From the NCBI RefSeq assembly GCF_030272615.1, contig NC_081405.1, positions 474,454,008 to 474,518,007 of the forward strand: a stretch of DNA of 64,000 bases, read 5' to 3'. The translations under genes were made by a program, and so were the position numbers. Below, in pieces: positions 12,551 to 25,409 of this stretch; within the stretch, counting starts at the first letter, position 1; each line of letters starts with the position of its first letter. The notes under the pieces were generated by a model, which searched no databases, was not told the DNA's origin, and saw only the letters and a program-made list of their open reading frames with translations. Source of the DNA: Cryptomeria japonica. Taxonomy: Eukaryota; Streptophyta; Pinopsida; Cupressales; Cupressaceae.

Positions 12551-12796
12551 TCAGTAACCTAATGTGTACCCTGGAGTTTGAAGTTTAAAACCACAGCCTT
12601 GGTGTTTTGTTAACCCTCTCAATCCCTCTGCATTAGCAATATAACAGTAGAAATAAATATATAATGACAGCAGTGTAGAAGCAATAAAATTAATCATGAC
12701 AACAATGATGGCAGATATAGTAGTATAACAACAAAAATTATCATGATTCAAAATCCATAGCCAATAATATAAGCTATATAATATATAACAGCTCGT

Positions 12797-13850
12797 GTGA
12801 CCAGATCTTCCACCCAACCCTCGAAGGGGGTTCGTCCTCTTCCCTATGCCAAATCCTCCGCTATGGTGGTTTGTGGACAGGATGTCGTGGACAACATTGG
12901 GTTCTACCAACACTGTGCTCTGGTGTGTACATTCTCTAGTCTCTGGCCTTCTCTACCGAACCTTCATCGTTGCGTAAGTGACTTTTGGCGGCCTTTGGTT
13001 GCTCACAATATTGAGCTTTTTCCTTGTGCTAAAGGTTTTTTTATCACTTCTTTAGATCTTCTGCTGATCGAGATTTGGTTTTGGGTATGTTGTGGGCTTG
13101 GGGAGTGCACTCCCTCTCTGTTAAGCCTTGGACAACTTCTTTTAACCCTCTCACTGAACCACTTAATGTGCGTCCACTTTGGGTTCGCCTCATCAATCTC
13201 CCTCTTCATTTCTTGGAACACTCTTGTTATGAGGCTATCGGTAACTCTATTGGTCATTTCTTGAAGGTCTATGAAGCTACATCCTCAATGGACCACACTA
13301 CCTATGCTCGCATTCTTGTGGACATTGACATCTCCTCTCCTCTCCTGGGAGATGTGGTTCTTATGGTGGGGGATACGCCTTGGTCACAACTGCTAGATTT
13401 TGAAGGCCTCCCCTTCCGTTGTCGAAGATGCTTTTCTACGAGTCATCTTGCTTCAGACTGTTCTGTTGCATGCCACAAAGGTGTTTCTACCTGGTAGAAA
13501 AATGCTATTGTTGATCACTTAATAGTCAATGCTCCTAACTCTGTGTCTGTTGACTCCTCTCATGAGGATGTTGTGCCCCTCACAGCTATTGATCCTCTTG
13601 TTGCCCCTTTTGTGGCCTCATCTCCTAAAGTCCCCACTTCTATTTCTCTTGTTTTGCAGCCATGTTCTTCTTCTGCTGGATCTACTTGTGTTGCTATTGT
13701 TTTGTCACAGCCTATTGCGGCTCTACACCAGCCTTCTACTGCTCTATTGCAACACCTTGTTGACACCACTGATTGTAACCCTACAGGGCCCCTCCCAATT
13801 GATCTCTTTTTTGATGGACCTAATGACAACATCGTCTAGACTGTGGTTGC
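12797..13850 (+). pseudogene. LINE ORF1 fragment (DUF4283 plus CCHC knuckle)
   Basis: The readable part has a DUF4283-like core (DRDLVLGMLWAWG about 13066-13104, then VWVRLINLPLHF-type sequence about 13172-13214) followed by a zinc knuckle FRCRRCFSTSHLASDC with C-x2-C-x4-H-x4-C spacing (about 13412-13459). That pairing is typical of the ORF1 protein of plant L1-type LINEs, an RNA-binding chaperone. The upstream part is in another frame, and a TAG at 13495 breaks the frame just after the knuckle; a Ser/Thr/Pro-rich tail follows to about 13839. No ORF2 (endonuclease or reverse transcriptase) is present, so the copy is partial and not mobile. Confidence 0.75.
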
Positions 13851-14118
13851 TCGTAGGAGGAAGGGAAAGTCTTCTCCCCTACCCAAAACCCCCCCTCGTG
13901 GGGGTTTGGGTGTCTCACCCCCCCCCCCTTGAGGGGGGTCTTTTTTGTTCTCCAGTTGCATAGCATTCCTTGCCTGTCTAACTATGTTTGTTTCTAACTA
14001 CCTATGGTCGGTTGTTCTTTTGCCAACATCATTTCTCTTGATGTTGTTTGTTTTATGTTGATAGTTTTCTACTATGTTAAGGGTCAGCGCCCTAGTTAGC
14101 GTTGCTTTACTAATAAAA
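13851..14118 (+). mobile_element. LINE-derived 3' end with A-rich tail
   Basis: Directly follows the ORF1 fragment. It holds a CCCC-rich stretch with an inverted partner (cctcgtgggggtttggg, then cccccccccttgagggggg, 13889-13938) and ends in TAATAAAAAACAG. The A-rich end fits a LINE 3' terminus. A possible short duplication (AACAG at about 12785-12789 and 14113-14118) is too short to rely on. Confidence 0.4.
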
Positions 14119-14639
14119 AACAGTTAACAATAGCAATAATTTAAATTTTTTATTCATTGTTCAACTTTAAACTCAAGTCTCAAACTTCAAATCTTTTAAT
14201 ATTGTATTAGAGTAGGTCATTATTCTAAGTTGCAAAAGAGATTAAAGGTGCAATAGTAATGGTCTGGTACAGTATGTATGGTATTGGGTAAGAAGCAGAG
14301 ACAAACAATTTTTTTGTGAATGTGATTATACAATTTTAGGATGGCATTTATATTGTTACTAAAAAACAATAAAGTGAAATAACAGTAAATCACCAACATT
14401 ATATGAATTTGATAAATTGTGAAAACACCACCTTAATGCAAGACCACCAACATTTTTGACACAAATAAAATGATTTGATTAGCTCTACACTAATGTTCCA
14501 TGGTGTTTTGGGGACAATAGTTTCTTTAGTCATTAACCTTTTGCTTGTGAGAAGATGCAGTGCTTTGATTGTCGGGATGTGATCAAGTCAACATGTCCAT
14601 GTTTTGGACTAAGATGAGCAGCTGAGGTGGTGCCTAGTC
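14119..14639. other. no gene seen; AT-rich
   Basis: Only short, stop-rich frames. No recognised structure until the F-family similarity starts at about 14640. Confidence 0.4.
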
Positions 14640-15804
14640 GTCATCAACCCAATAACATCATTCCAAGTCGAAGTACCCAAATTCAATGTACTTGACTCAC
14701 CCAACGAGGAGTATAACTACCATATGTGGAGGCACAAATTTCAATGTACCTAACCTCATCACTCATTGGTGCACATTCAGAGATGGACATGTGTTCTATT
14801 CATTGTAATTTTCTCATCGATCAAGAGGGAGTTTGTTGTAACAAACTCTAATTAGGTTTTTATTATTAGATCTTGGCCATTGATTTGAGAATCAATCTGA
14901 GTCTTTCATTTGTAAAGGGAACTTCATAAAAGGCTTGCTCTCTTCATTTGCAAAGGGTTAATAGACAATAGTTAGCAGCAGAAGTTAATAGCAATAAGAT
15001 AACAAGTAGAGTAGAGTAGGAGAAGGCAAAAATTGTTGCCAAGGCATGTAAACAAACTTACTTTCATTGAATTTATGGTGAATAGTGGTGTTTCTTCTAC
15101 ATATTGCATGGTTTCTCGTTATATCCTTAAATTTAGATAAAGTCCATTGATTGTAATGAAGTGTGATGATATTTGATGAATCCTTCAGTTCATACCATTT
15201 ACACCTTGTTGGTTGCAAGTTGTAGTGCATGGTTAGTCTGAACCTAATTATTATTTGTGGCTAAGTTCGATTGTGAACACTTCATTTGGATCACGCCAGT
15301 ATTGGGTGTTTGAATGGATTGTTTACAATATAAAGATCTTTCACTACTTTAGGAGATCAGATTATTTCTATGGCGTTGTGAGCTATCTCCGGTTAAGTAG
15401 AAAGTAGTTTCATGAAGGATTCGTCTATCAAAGCATCATTCATTATTGTCATTGTCCTTAGGAATTAAGAGTTAGCATAGATTCTCTAAACCCTTCCCCT
15501 TTTTCTCTTTTTTCAATTCAAATCAGTTTAGGAGAAAGCATCACAAGATTGCAATATCAAATGATTAAGTTCCAATCACATTGAAGGAATTCTAATTGTA
15601 GTTCAAGTATAAACGTCAGTCCCCTTGTGATTCTAGCAAAATCACATCAACACACTGAGTCTATCCATGTATAAAGTCAAGACCTAACTATTGGAACCTT
15701 GGAGTCATCTCGTTTTATCACATAATTTAGCATCCAAGAGATCTTTGTTCAAGAGAGGATTATTTTATTCTATGTTGCATGGTGTCATAAAAAACCCATG
15801 AACA
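14640..15804 (+). mobile_element. F-family copy, 5'-truncated
   Basis: From about 14640 ('aaattcaatgtacttgactcaccc') this matches the minus strand of F2 (about 36850 down to 35723). Shared features are the TTGTAACAAACyCTAATTAGG palindrome region (14843-14860), a TATA-like TCATAAAAGG (about 14925), and an R-U5-like 3' part with the 'ttcaagagaggatta' motif, ending CCATGAACA at 15804. The hairpin array and the 5' start are missing. It has decayed more than F1 or F2. Confidence 0.65.
14843..14860 (+). promoter_or_regulatory. degenerate inverted telo-box palindrome
   Basis: AAACTCTAATTAGGTTTT, a slightly decayed version of the palindrome AAACCCTAATTAGGGTTT found in F1 and F2. It lies about 64 nt before a TATA-like TCATAAAAGG. 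Confidence 0.6.
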
Positions 15805-16374
15805 CAATCCTTTCCTTTCTCAATTGAATTGATCTCCTCTTTTAAATCTTCAATTGTGGGAAGTCACACCTCTCCATAAGAAATGAGTCATCACTCTTCA
15901 TTACTGCCCTTTGAGAATAATTATTTATTTCCAAACTGATGATTGATGATCTGATTTCTATTTATCAAAGTTATTACTCAATGAATTTATGAATTGATGA
16001 TTCACATTGATTACTAATTATTCCCTCCTCATATATACCTTGTCATGCTCAAAGGACACATTCCTTTATTCGTTGTTGTTGGTCTTAAATATTTTTTTTT
16101 TTTTTATTGTTATTTTTATGATTATATTTTTTTGTTTAGAGAAATCATAGGAGGCAGGAGAATAACCAATGACTTGTCCATATTTCAGATTTTATTTTTA
16201 TGTTTGATCATTGTTGCCCAAGTCTATTAATCAACCCCTTAATAGAATAAATGTTTTATTCCATCGCTCAAGTCTAAGGGCTATGATTTGACTAATAAAG
16301 GTTGCAATCTAATTGTTATACAGGTTGCTATCTATCTTGTAATGGTGGGGACATGACATTTTGTAATGTGATAT
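15805..16374. other. no gene seen
   Basis: AT-rich DNA with a T-run near 16092-16105. No coding or repeat feature is recognised. Confidence 0.4.
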
Positions 16375-16925
16375 TAGGAACTTGGGAGAACTAAGTTTGT
16401 CTTGGAATGGATCAAGAGATGGTGAACAAGAATATCAAGTCAGTCAAAGGAAGTATGCTACCTCAGTTTTACAGCAATTCAATTTGCAAGATTATAAATC
16501 AGTTAGTGTTCTTTGACAGTAGATGAGATAGAGGACACATGCATCGCCCTTTATGTGAGTGCAACTGGTAGTTTGCTATGGTTTGCACCAAACTAGACAT
16601 TACCCAAGCAATAAAAGTCCCAAGAAGGTCTGTGTCAATATTAGACAAGGATACCAGAGTATAGACGATCTTCAAGTTTATTTTACACATCTAAATGTTT
16701 TGCTACCTAAGACATACATTGTGTAGAAGATTGGATATGCAGAGATTTGTAGTTGCAGGTTGAGCAAGAGATGTGAATGGTGGGAGATCCACCAATGGGT
16801 ATGTGTTCACCCTATTTTGCAATATGGTTGATTGGATGAGAAATGGTTAATATGTGCTTTCTCTTTCAACTTCAATTTCAAAGGCAAAGGTGAAGTACAC
16901 TGATATTCATGAGTTGTTTCTGAGC
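16375..16925 (+). pseudogene. copia reverse transcriptase/RNase H remnant
   Basis: Across frames it follows the copia order downstream of the YVDD motif: LGM and a decayed K-x-S-Q-R-K-Y-A-T-S-V-L-Q-Q-F-N segment (about 16405-16485), then T-G-S-L-L-W-F (about 16565-16585), then an RNase H start like ARDVNGGRSTNGYVFTLF (about 16768-16821) and a KYTDIHELF-like end. Stops and frameshifts are frequent and a stretch of about 60 codons is missing before the RNase H part. It is a pseudogene with no identifiable LTR to the right. Confidence 0.65.
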
Positions 16926-17725
16926 AATGATGTGTAGCTCTAGATATTGTTGTTGCTTGGTGAAGTCCATGAGCATAGAGAAGCTTAGATGGTGCAACTT
17001 GGTTATAGGTTTCCTACCCCTAGTGGTTAGTTCATTTTGTTGGAACCCTTTATGTTCTTTCATAGAGTATACAATAGGTAGAATATTAAGATTAGGTGTG
17101 TTGCATACCTTGCAAATCCTTGTAGTAATTTGGGATATTATTATAATGTCAGAATTAGTTAGGCATGATAATATTTTAATACTATTCATATATGGATCCT
17201 CGTGAAAAGAGGTATTACACTAAGGAATCCATGAAATTCTCATATGCCACTTGGCAATTGTATTATGATGTGAAAAAAAACATTTATGTCATGTAAGAGC
17301 ATCTATAATAGTGTAAGACACATAAGAAAATATATAGCACGTGTAATAGTATGTGAGAAAAGGATTACATAGTAGACTAGTAAAAGAATCCTTGGTCTGC
17401 TAATAATAGTCATATGTAAGAAGTAATTAGTGCTTCACGAGAGCAACACTTGGGAACTGCTTATGACGCCTTTGGTCATTTTGGTCAAAGATAGCTTGAA
17501 AATAAGTTACATTCTACATTGAAGGCCACTCTCTTGAAATGTAGCATTCAATTTTTTACCGTGGCATCCAAGTGCCATTTTTGGGCTGATGGTGGTCTTA
17601 TGGTATATTTTTGGGCCTCATTGAGCCTCTATATTGAAGGCTTGGAATGGAGGTTAATGCATTTCGTTTGTACAAGGTAATTCTGTCAATTTTCCTCTAG
17701 AAACAAGGTGTTAATTTCATTGAAA
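16926..17725. other. no gene seen
   Basis: AT-rich. A possible leader region of a minus-strand copia element lies near 17590-17725, because a Met-tRNA-like primer site follows. No coding sequence is recognised. Confidence 0.35.
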
Positions 17726-17727
17726 GA

Positions 17728-18135
17728 CAATGGCTCTGATATGATATTAATTTGTTGCTGATAATATGTTTGGTGTGTGCTTTGGAGGATTAGTTTAACC
17801 AAAAGGATTTTCCTAGGATATATGTGTCACTTTTATTATGCGGTTGTAATATTCTTCTTCTCATTCTTTCTAAATTCTTGTTCTTTTACAATATTATCAT
17901 TATTTATTCCCGATGAATATTATATTGTAGAATATATGAGACAAAGACTTAAACAACCAACTCTATTATTCAGGAGCCAACTGTAAACAACCTACAATCT
18001 ACATGAAAAAGATAATAACAATGTGCTAATGATAGCACAATAATAACAAATATAAACTACAATGTATCCTATATTGCTAACATACATCTAATAATGCTAA
18101 CATTAATCTATATTAATTTAATACTGCCCCTTAAT
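17728..18135 (-). repeat. copia-D LTR with adjacent primer site
   Basis: On the minus strand this lies downstream of the copia-D RNase H remnant, so it is the expected 3' LTR. At its other end ATATCAGAGCCATTG (plus about 17727-17742) resembles the Met-tRNA primer site, which suggests the LTR also bordered an internal region to the left. The segment 17950-18130 is repeated with substitutions at 25410-25590. Confidence 0.5.
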
Positions 18136-19395
18136 GACTAATCCAAATACAATTCCAAGTTTATCTCTGAACTTGACAAATTCATCTTTATGCAATTTAT
18201 TCCTCTCGAGGACAATAATAAATAATGGTGATGAATTGCAATATGATTAGTTCAAGCATGATAGATTGGATTATTCAACATCTTGAGAACACTTTGGTGG
18301 TTGTAGAAAATTGAGGTTAATGCGGTTTCATCCAACTAAACATCTACCAATAGCCTTAGTAAGCACATGGCATCACAACCTATACTAACTACTGCCTTAT
18401 ATTTTGCTTTAATAGAGGATAAGGCAACTACATTTTGTAGCTTGCTCTACCAAGAAATTACTTCTAAACCAAGAAGGAAAGCATAACCTATTGTAGACTT
18501 TCGTGTATCAAATTATCCAACACAATTAGAATCAATATATCCAATTAGCATAATGTCAACAGATTGATAAGATAGGATGGCAAAGCCAAGGGACCCTTTG
18601 ACATATCTAAGAACTCATTTTGCAGTTTGTCAATGAGTCTTAGACATGAATTGACAAAAACCTAACTAGATAACACGATCTAGTCTTGTAGTAGTAAGCT
18701 AAATCAACACACCTAACACTACTTAATACACAATTTCACAAACCTGTGATGAAATAGTGTTATTTGAAAGCTTAATCCCAACTTCTGGATACACATAAAT
18801 GTTAGATTACATTCAATCGTTTGAAAAAAATTTCAAATGAGATTTAGCATACTTAGTTTGTCATACAAAAATTGTCACTAATTTGACAAAATTCTACACC
18901 TAAACAATATTGAAGCAGGCGAAGATCTAGTTCAAAAATAGATCATACATCAATGTTTCACATGTTCAGTTAAAATAGCATTGATTTGAGTGATGGCAAG
19001 TTCATCAACATAGACAATCGAGATCACTATGTCACCATCACTACTTTTGACATAGAGAGTAGGTTCTAAATGACTTCTTCTATAACCAAAATCTCTAAGA
19101 TTTTAATCAATATTAAAATACCAAACTCAAGGGGCTTGTTTAAGTCCATAAAAGGACTTTATCAACCTGCACAAATCTTCTTTGCCTAGAAACTAGAACC
19201 CTTATGGCTAGGTCATGTAGAACTCTTCCTTCAAGTATCCATTCAAGTAGGCACTTTTGACATCCATTCCATCCAAATTGAGTAACAATCGAGATAACCA
19301 ACTGAAAAGTTACCATCTTTACAGTATACGCAAAGGTCTCTTCATCCTCTACCCCTTCTGCTTGTAAAATATCCTTTGGTGACAAGACAAACTTA
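18136..19395 (-). pseudogene. copia-D pol pseudogene (RT and RNase H)
   Basis: Read from 19395 leftwards: DEETFAYTVKMVTFQLVISIVTQFGWN (residues of the copia motif Y-x-E-T-F-A-P-V-A-K-M), then a decayed K-x-A-F-L-N-G-x-L-E region, K-P-L-E-F near the L-K-Q-A-P-R site, a VYVDELAI segment at the catalytic YVDD position (about 18990-19013), and RNase H remnants to about 18150. Frameshifts and stops are dense. Integrase, protease and gag are absent. It is followed on the minus strand by the LTR at 17728-18135. Confidence 0.7.
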
Positions 19396-20654
19396 GTACT
19401 TATTTAAAGAAAAATTGGATTTACAATTTTGAAAATCTATTTACAACAGTGTTATTGGGAGACACATCTTTGGACACCTAAGATGCAACCTCGAGACCAA
19501 GATGCATCTCTTGTCTCAGAGACATTTCTGGAGTTGGAGGGGTATGCAAGGTTAGGGAGGACAACACTCCCAATGTCTCGCAAAGTTTCCCACAATAAAA
19601 TTTATCTCTTTGGCAAAAAATTAGGTCAAACGGCAAATAAAACAAAAAACCCTGATGTCATTACTTAAAAAACTGATGGATAGGTGAAAAATGTGGGCTA
19701 CAAAAAATGCAACGCATCCACAAATATCAACAAAGCCGAGGTATTTCAGACATTAAACTTTCAAGTAGCTTACAAAAGTTATTTGTTATGCCTATATTTA
19801 CAAAGTTTCATCTCTATAAGGAATTTGTTGCTCCCTAAACCAACAAAAACCCAAATTTTCCCAGTATCCACCATTAAAATCATAGGCAATGCTGAATAGA
19901 AATCATTTAAAAACAAAAAATTCAAATAATACATTAGGAAACTCAAAAATATGTGCAAATCTTTTATGTTTCACCTAATCTTCTTGGCACACCTTTAAAA
20001 ATGTAGACATAATCTAGACCACTCAAAATAATTAAAAAAAAAAGAGAATTTTTTTTTCCAAAAGACTTATGAAATATCAAAACAAGGACGTGATACCTTG
20101 GCATTGAATGCTAAGAAACTAAAAACTAAAATAACACCTAGAAACTTTACTGAGTTTTTAAAATTTTAGTAAATCTGAAATCATAAAGGTAAACAAATAG
20201 ATTGTGTTGTTTGATGACTTCCAAGCTGGTTGGAGAAAAAAATAATAGATAGCTACCTGGTCATTTGGCCCATTCAATGCATTCAAAGAACATTGCTTCA
20301 TTGATAACCTTTATCTGTGCCTGAGAATTCAAAAACACAATAAACAATGATGCATATACAACTGAATATTCAAATAAGAACTTGAAGTAACCTTAGATGT
20401 CTAAGAATAATTTCAACTTTGTGATTCTTGGGCCAAGTTTTTCATTCTTTATAGAAACTGCATCAAAGAACTTAGAACACCTACATACGAAATCATCTAC
20501 CAAACTATCTATGATTCTATCACCTTAACTAGGTATCTACAATGGCCTATATAGAGCTCATAAGATTTTTGTTTCAAACAACATAACTTTCAAGGTACTG
20601 GCCACAAAAAATTATAAGTCTTGTTGCTAATATTCTTCTTTTTTTTCGTGCGGA
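19396..20654. other. no gene seen; AT-rich
   Basis: Short frames only. It may include the 5' flank of hAT-2. No terminal inverted repeat was identified. Confidence 0.4.
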
Positions 20655-23600
20655 ATGTCAAGTGGGGGAAAACTAAGCTTGTACCCTTTGCGGAAGTATG
20701 TTGATCGTGTTCCAAGGCAAAAAGGTAGAGATAGAACAACCATGATTAGATATAAGCTTTGTCCAATGGCATGGCAAGGTACTTACGCAAGGGTGAAGGC
20801 TCATTTTCTTCACATACTTGGAAAAAGTATTTATTCTTGTCTAAATGAGACAAAACGATATGAGACTTTGAGGGATCAAGAAAGGGTTGATGGGAAAGTT
20901 TATAATATGAGCTCCTCTCAAGCTTCAACGACAAGGGCAACTGTTGCAACTCATAATCAGAATAGAAAGACAAAGGTTGATGTGTCTTCTAAAGATGTAG
21001 CAACACAATAGTCTCACCAGAAGCCACGTACTAGTAGCTCAAACCCTATTGGAAGGCTATTTGATGTGTTAGGTCGAGAAGCAGCTGATGCAACAATTGC
21101 ACACTTCTTTTATTCAAATGGAATACCGTTTAATGTTGCTTGCTCACATTTATATGCAGAGATGGTCCAAGCTATCAATAATGGACCAGCTATGTATAAA
21201 TCTCCGGGGTCTATAAAGATTGGCACAATTCTAATTGATAAAGAAATAATTCAATTTAAACAGCAAACTTCACCAATGAAAAGAGTGTGTGCTACAAAAG
21301 GATGCAGTATTGTGATGGATGGGTGGATAGATGTTAGAAATCATCCACTACTTAATGTCATGGTGACATGCAACAAAGGGCCTTATTTTTTAAGGCAATA
21401 GATTGTTCGAAACAAAAAAAATGCAATTTTTCCTCATAATCAGCTATGTGACAACATTGAGAGGTGGGGGCATCACGTGTAATCCAAGTTGTTACCGATC
21501 CTACCCCTATTTGTAAAGCAACAAGTATGATGGTGCAAAAAAAGTATAAGCATATATTTTGGACACCATGTTGTGTGCATTCATTGAACAATGCACTCAA
21601 AGATATTGGCAAGTTCCAATGGATTTCAGACCTCATAGAAAATGGTGGAAAAATATAGATACTCATATGTAACCATCACCACACACAAGTCATTTATCAT
21701 AAATTTGCCAAGGTAGAACTTCTCAAACCAATTGATACATGGTTTGCTTCTTTATTCTTCTTGACTGCCTTTGTGAAGTCAAAGAAGTTTTGTGTTCCAC
21801 GGTTGTTAGTGATGCATGGGTAGCTTGGAGGCAATCTACATTAGATACCGCAATTGTGGTGAGAGGTTTGGTCCTTCATGACAGCTTTTGGGCTGATGTA
21901 ATTGTTGTGGACTTTATTAGGCCCATATGTGAGGTGATTGAATTTGCAAACTTAGACAAGCCATGTGTGGGAGAATTTTATGAAGACATCGATTCCATGT
22001 GTGAAAGAGTCAAGAAAATAAGTGATGCAAAAGAGCTTTCTTTATATCCTTTGATAGAAGATAAGTTACATGGAAGACGGAACAAACTTAACACACCCCT
22101 TCATTGCCATGCCTATGCCTTAAATCCTAAATGGCATAATACACAAGAGACCAATAAGAGGGCTCCACATGAGGATAGAGAGGTATATGAAAGGATTTTG
22201 GGTTGCAATTCAAGAGATTTATGGTCAAGGTGAGGATGCCTCAATTATAAGGAGCCAATGGAATAAGTTTTCATGTGGGCAAGGTGTGTTAGAACACAGA
22301 TTTACTACTAAGGGAGGGGGTGAATCAATAGTAAATGTAACTTAAAACTTTATCCAATTAGACCCTTTTTTTTTCATAAAATGCTTTGCAACTAAAATTG
22401 AAACTGAGACAATAAAGCAAAGGAATCACACATGGAACAACTACACAAGATTTGACGTGGAAACCCAAGAAGGGAAAAACCACGGTGAGTAACGCTGCTA
22501 GGATCTACTGTCCTAATCCAACCTCACAGTTGAAATCAATTACAATTTTTTAAGGGCACCAACCCTAAGGAGTCACCAAACCCCTATATGAGCACCAACT
22601 CAACCAACAACACAACTCAATAACATGAGTACCAATTCAGACCTCTTAGAGTACCAACTCTAAACTCATTTCACAAGTTATAACAGATTATGAGTTCTGT
22701 GACTTTATCATACAAAACTATTAAGAGCACCAATCCCTTGAATCAAAAGCACCAACTTTTCAATCAAGAGAACCTACTCTTCAATCAATAAAGTAACAAT
22801 GTGTTTTCAACTACTGTTTCAGAGAACAGAACTACTAAATAAACAGCTTTGACGAACTGAAATATATTCCTCTATCTGAATGTCAAAGGTCACTGAATGT
22901 ATTCAACAAAAGATGTTCTGCTCTGAACTATGCCTCTGTATCTGAATGCCAAAAGTCACTGAATATCTGCAACAAAAGATGTTCTAAACACAAGTAACAC
23001 TGATAACCAGTTTATGTTTGAAAACTGAAACCAACTTCACAGTTTGCTTTATATTGATGAGCAGATTAGTTCATTTACTGTGATTAAAGTAAGAACTGCA
23101 AATATCATAAAATCTGAAACAAAGCATTAAAAAAAATTTTACCAAGTCCGCAATCTTAGAAGCCACTCTAATACCGGTGTTATTCTTTGTACATGCTTTG
23201 GCTGATCTGCTAATAGTTCTTCAGTTCCAAGGCAGTACGTACATTACTTTTCAGAACAACATGATATCTTTTTACTCAAATTTCTCAATAAATTCCAGTA
23301 TAGAACATCAGAAATTATTGCTCTGGAATATCATACTCACGATTTTGCTGTTTATATCTAACACAATGACCACACAAAAAAACATATCCATGCTTCGAAT
23401 GTATATCTATTAAATAGAGATGTTCACTGCTTATAACCAAGTCGGTTGCCAACCGATTGTAAATACCATTAGTTAATGACTTGTCAGACAAAGGCAGTTC
23501 AACATAAAGTAATTCTTATTCTTCATTAAGATAAGAACAAGGAAGGCTGCGATTAACCAGCCTCAACCAAATCAACCAACTGAAAACTAACTCATACGTT

Positions 23601-24413
23601 TTAAATACAAATGACTGATCAAATGTACTGCTTGCTTTGCAAAAGTGTGCGCTGAGAATAAAGGTTTCGACAGGATTTGAAATCAACACATAATATAGAT
23701 ACAACAGTCCGATCTGAAACATGTGCAGATTCTGAAGCAATTACCAAATGCACGTCTTTATGATAGTTTAATGATGTAATCCATTACTGTATCAATTTCT
23801 GTGATACAATACTTTTGGCAACGAATCAATGCAATTTGTAATGATAGTAAACATAAATCTGACTGTAAATCTAAACCTGTTGACAGAGATGAACGTTACC
23901 ATATAAAGCAGAACCTATTATTTCAATAATCTGAACTTGTGATTGACATCAATGGCAAAACATCTAACAAGGTGATTTTGCTTCAGTGGAAGCTTTATAT
24001 GATATGCGAGCGAAGAAAGACCAATTGCAATCTCTTGCAATCAAATTGCTCTCACAAGTAGCTAGTTCTTCATCTTGTGAGAGAAATTGGAATACTTATG
24101 GTTTTATTCATTCACAAAAGAGGAACTGATTAGGGTCAAATAAAGAAGAGAACTTGGTCTACATTCATAGCTCATTTCGTCTTCTCTCTCATGTTGATAC
24201 TGGGTACATGAGGGTCCTCCAGCAAAATGGGACCAAATTGCACCTGATGGAGAAGTTGCAGCCATGGGGGATGAAGCAGTTGAACCAAATGGCCTTAATG
24301 AATTTCCCCCATTTCTACTAGCATCAGAGGAACCTAAGTTAGAGAGTGATGAGTATTTGGAGAGCATCTTAGCTGAGGACCTTGATATGGATGATCAAAA
24401 CATAGCAAAGTAG
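20655..24413 (+). pseudogene. hAT-2 transposase pseudogene, split by a solo LTR
   Basis: A second hAT transposase gene, better preserved than hAT-1. Visible in order: an N-terminal BED-like region (20673-20870, WQGTYARVKAHFLHILGK); a linker; DUF659 (21060-21400, GCSIVMDGWIDVRNHPLLNV); core (21464-21660, KHIFWTPCCVHSLNNAL); central part (21739-22230, including LDKPCVGEFYEDIDSM); and, after the solo LTR at 22287-23969, the C-terminal dimerisation region (23975-24140, LLSQVASSSSCERNWNTYGFIHS). Stops at 21009, 21399 and 24127 and frame changes between blocks mean no transposase is made. Some block gaps may be introns. The BED finger keeps its H/W spacing but lacks a clear first cysteine pair. Confidence 0.8.
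22287..23969 (-). mobile_element. 1683-bp solo LTR in hAT-2
   Basis: Bounded by TGTTAGAACACAG and AAAACATCTAACA (7-bp inverted ends TGTTAGA/TCTAACA) and flanked by a perfect 5-bp duplication AGGTG (22282-22286 and 23970-23974). On the minus strand it begins TGTTAGATGTTTTGCC, the usual style of a plant copia LTR, and ends CACCCCCTCCCTTAGTAGT then AAATCTGTGTTCTAACA. There is no internal coding sequence, so one LTR remains after recombination. Removing it and one AGGTG rejoins the two halves of hAT-2. Confidence 0.88.
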
Positions 24414-25409
24414 ATGATAGATTTCTGATTTTTTATTTTCATTTGTGTATGAGCATCAAACTATCAATATTTTTGGATTTCAATTTGTAAAGATAATCTA
24501 ATATGAAATATGTAGTGTGAGTTTTGAACTCCTTTACTCTTTGATACAATGACATTCGACATTTGTGTATTTAAACTTGGAAGTTAATTTGTTCAAAAAT
24601 TTTACCACTGTTTTTGTTTTCAAATATCTATGTTATTATATTTTCTGAAAATTATTAAATTATATTAAAATAAAAAATGGCGGTCTCCAAGTACCCCCAA
24701 TCTCCCATTTTTAAAAATTTTCCGTACCCGTACTGATACCAATCTTCGAAGTTTCCAAGAACCCCCGTCTCCTGGTAACTTTGACTTTATCAAATTATAA
24801 AAATAAATAAATTCTTTTGCTTTAATTTAATATTAAAAACCATAATACAAAGATTTAATAAATAATTTTGCTACAGCTTTAAAAAAAAACTTCCATGCTG
24901 GACAATAATTTTCTGTCAAACAACAATTTCTAACTGAAAATACTTCAATGCCACACAGCTGCAAGCCTGCAAAAATACTACTAGAAACATGCAGCAAGGA
25001 GTTGCCTTCACTTCATGATGCCACCTTTTCAGAAATGAAATGTCAATATGCTCTCTCACCAAAGTTGTGATACGAAGGAAATGCAAAACCTTGAGCGAGC
25101 ACTTCCATGCCAATATCAGCGAGAAAGATATTTGCTGATTCAATGCCTTACGTGAATATCCCAAAATCCCACACCAAAGCGTGATTGCTTCCTCTCTGTC
25201 TTTCTGATCTGTCTCACACCTTTTATAAGTACTCAGTCACCTACAAGGGAAAACCCAGCCATATATCCAGCCAGTTCCTCAAAGCAATGCTCCACAATAT
25301 CATAGAATGATAGAAACCACTCCAGCACAAGAATAATCCACAGATCTATAGCTTGCCCTAATAACATATTATCATTATGTTCTTGAGCCAATGAATATAG
25401 AATGGCTTG
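24414..25409. other. hAT-2 3' flank; no gene seen
   Basis: AT-rich, with a distinctive C-rich patch at 24679-24778 (repeated 'aagtacccccaatctcc' and 'aagaacccccgtctcctgg', and 'ccgtacccgtactgatacc'), which may be subterminal repeats of the hAT-2 element. I cannot place its end. Confidence 0.3.

Noticed and set aside
11105-12706. Flanking repeat 'aaattaaycatgacaacaat' around the 11134 LTR
   Set aside because: It is longer than any target duplication and not at the LTR ends; probably a chance or older repeat.
13529-13963. 144-aa leucine-rich ORF as a membrane protein
   Set aside because: It is a shifted frame over the LINE ORF1 tail; the leucine-rich composition comes from a pyrimidine-rich strand.
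14834-15804. Solo LTR starting TGTTGTAACAAAC
   Set aside because: Similarity to F2 continues upstream to about 14640, so TGTTGTAAC is internal to the element. The flanks gttt/caatc also show no duplication.
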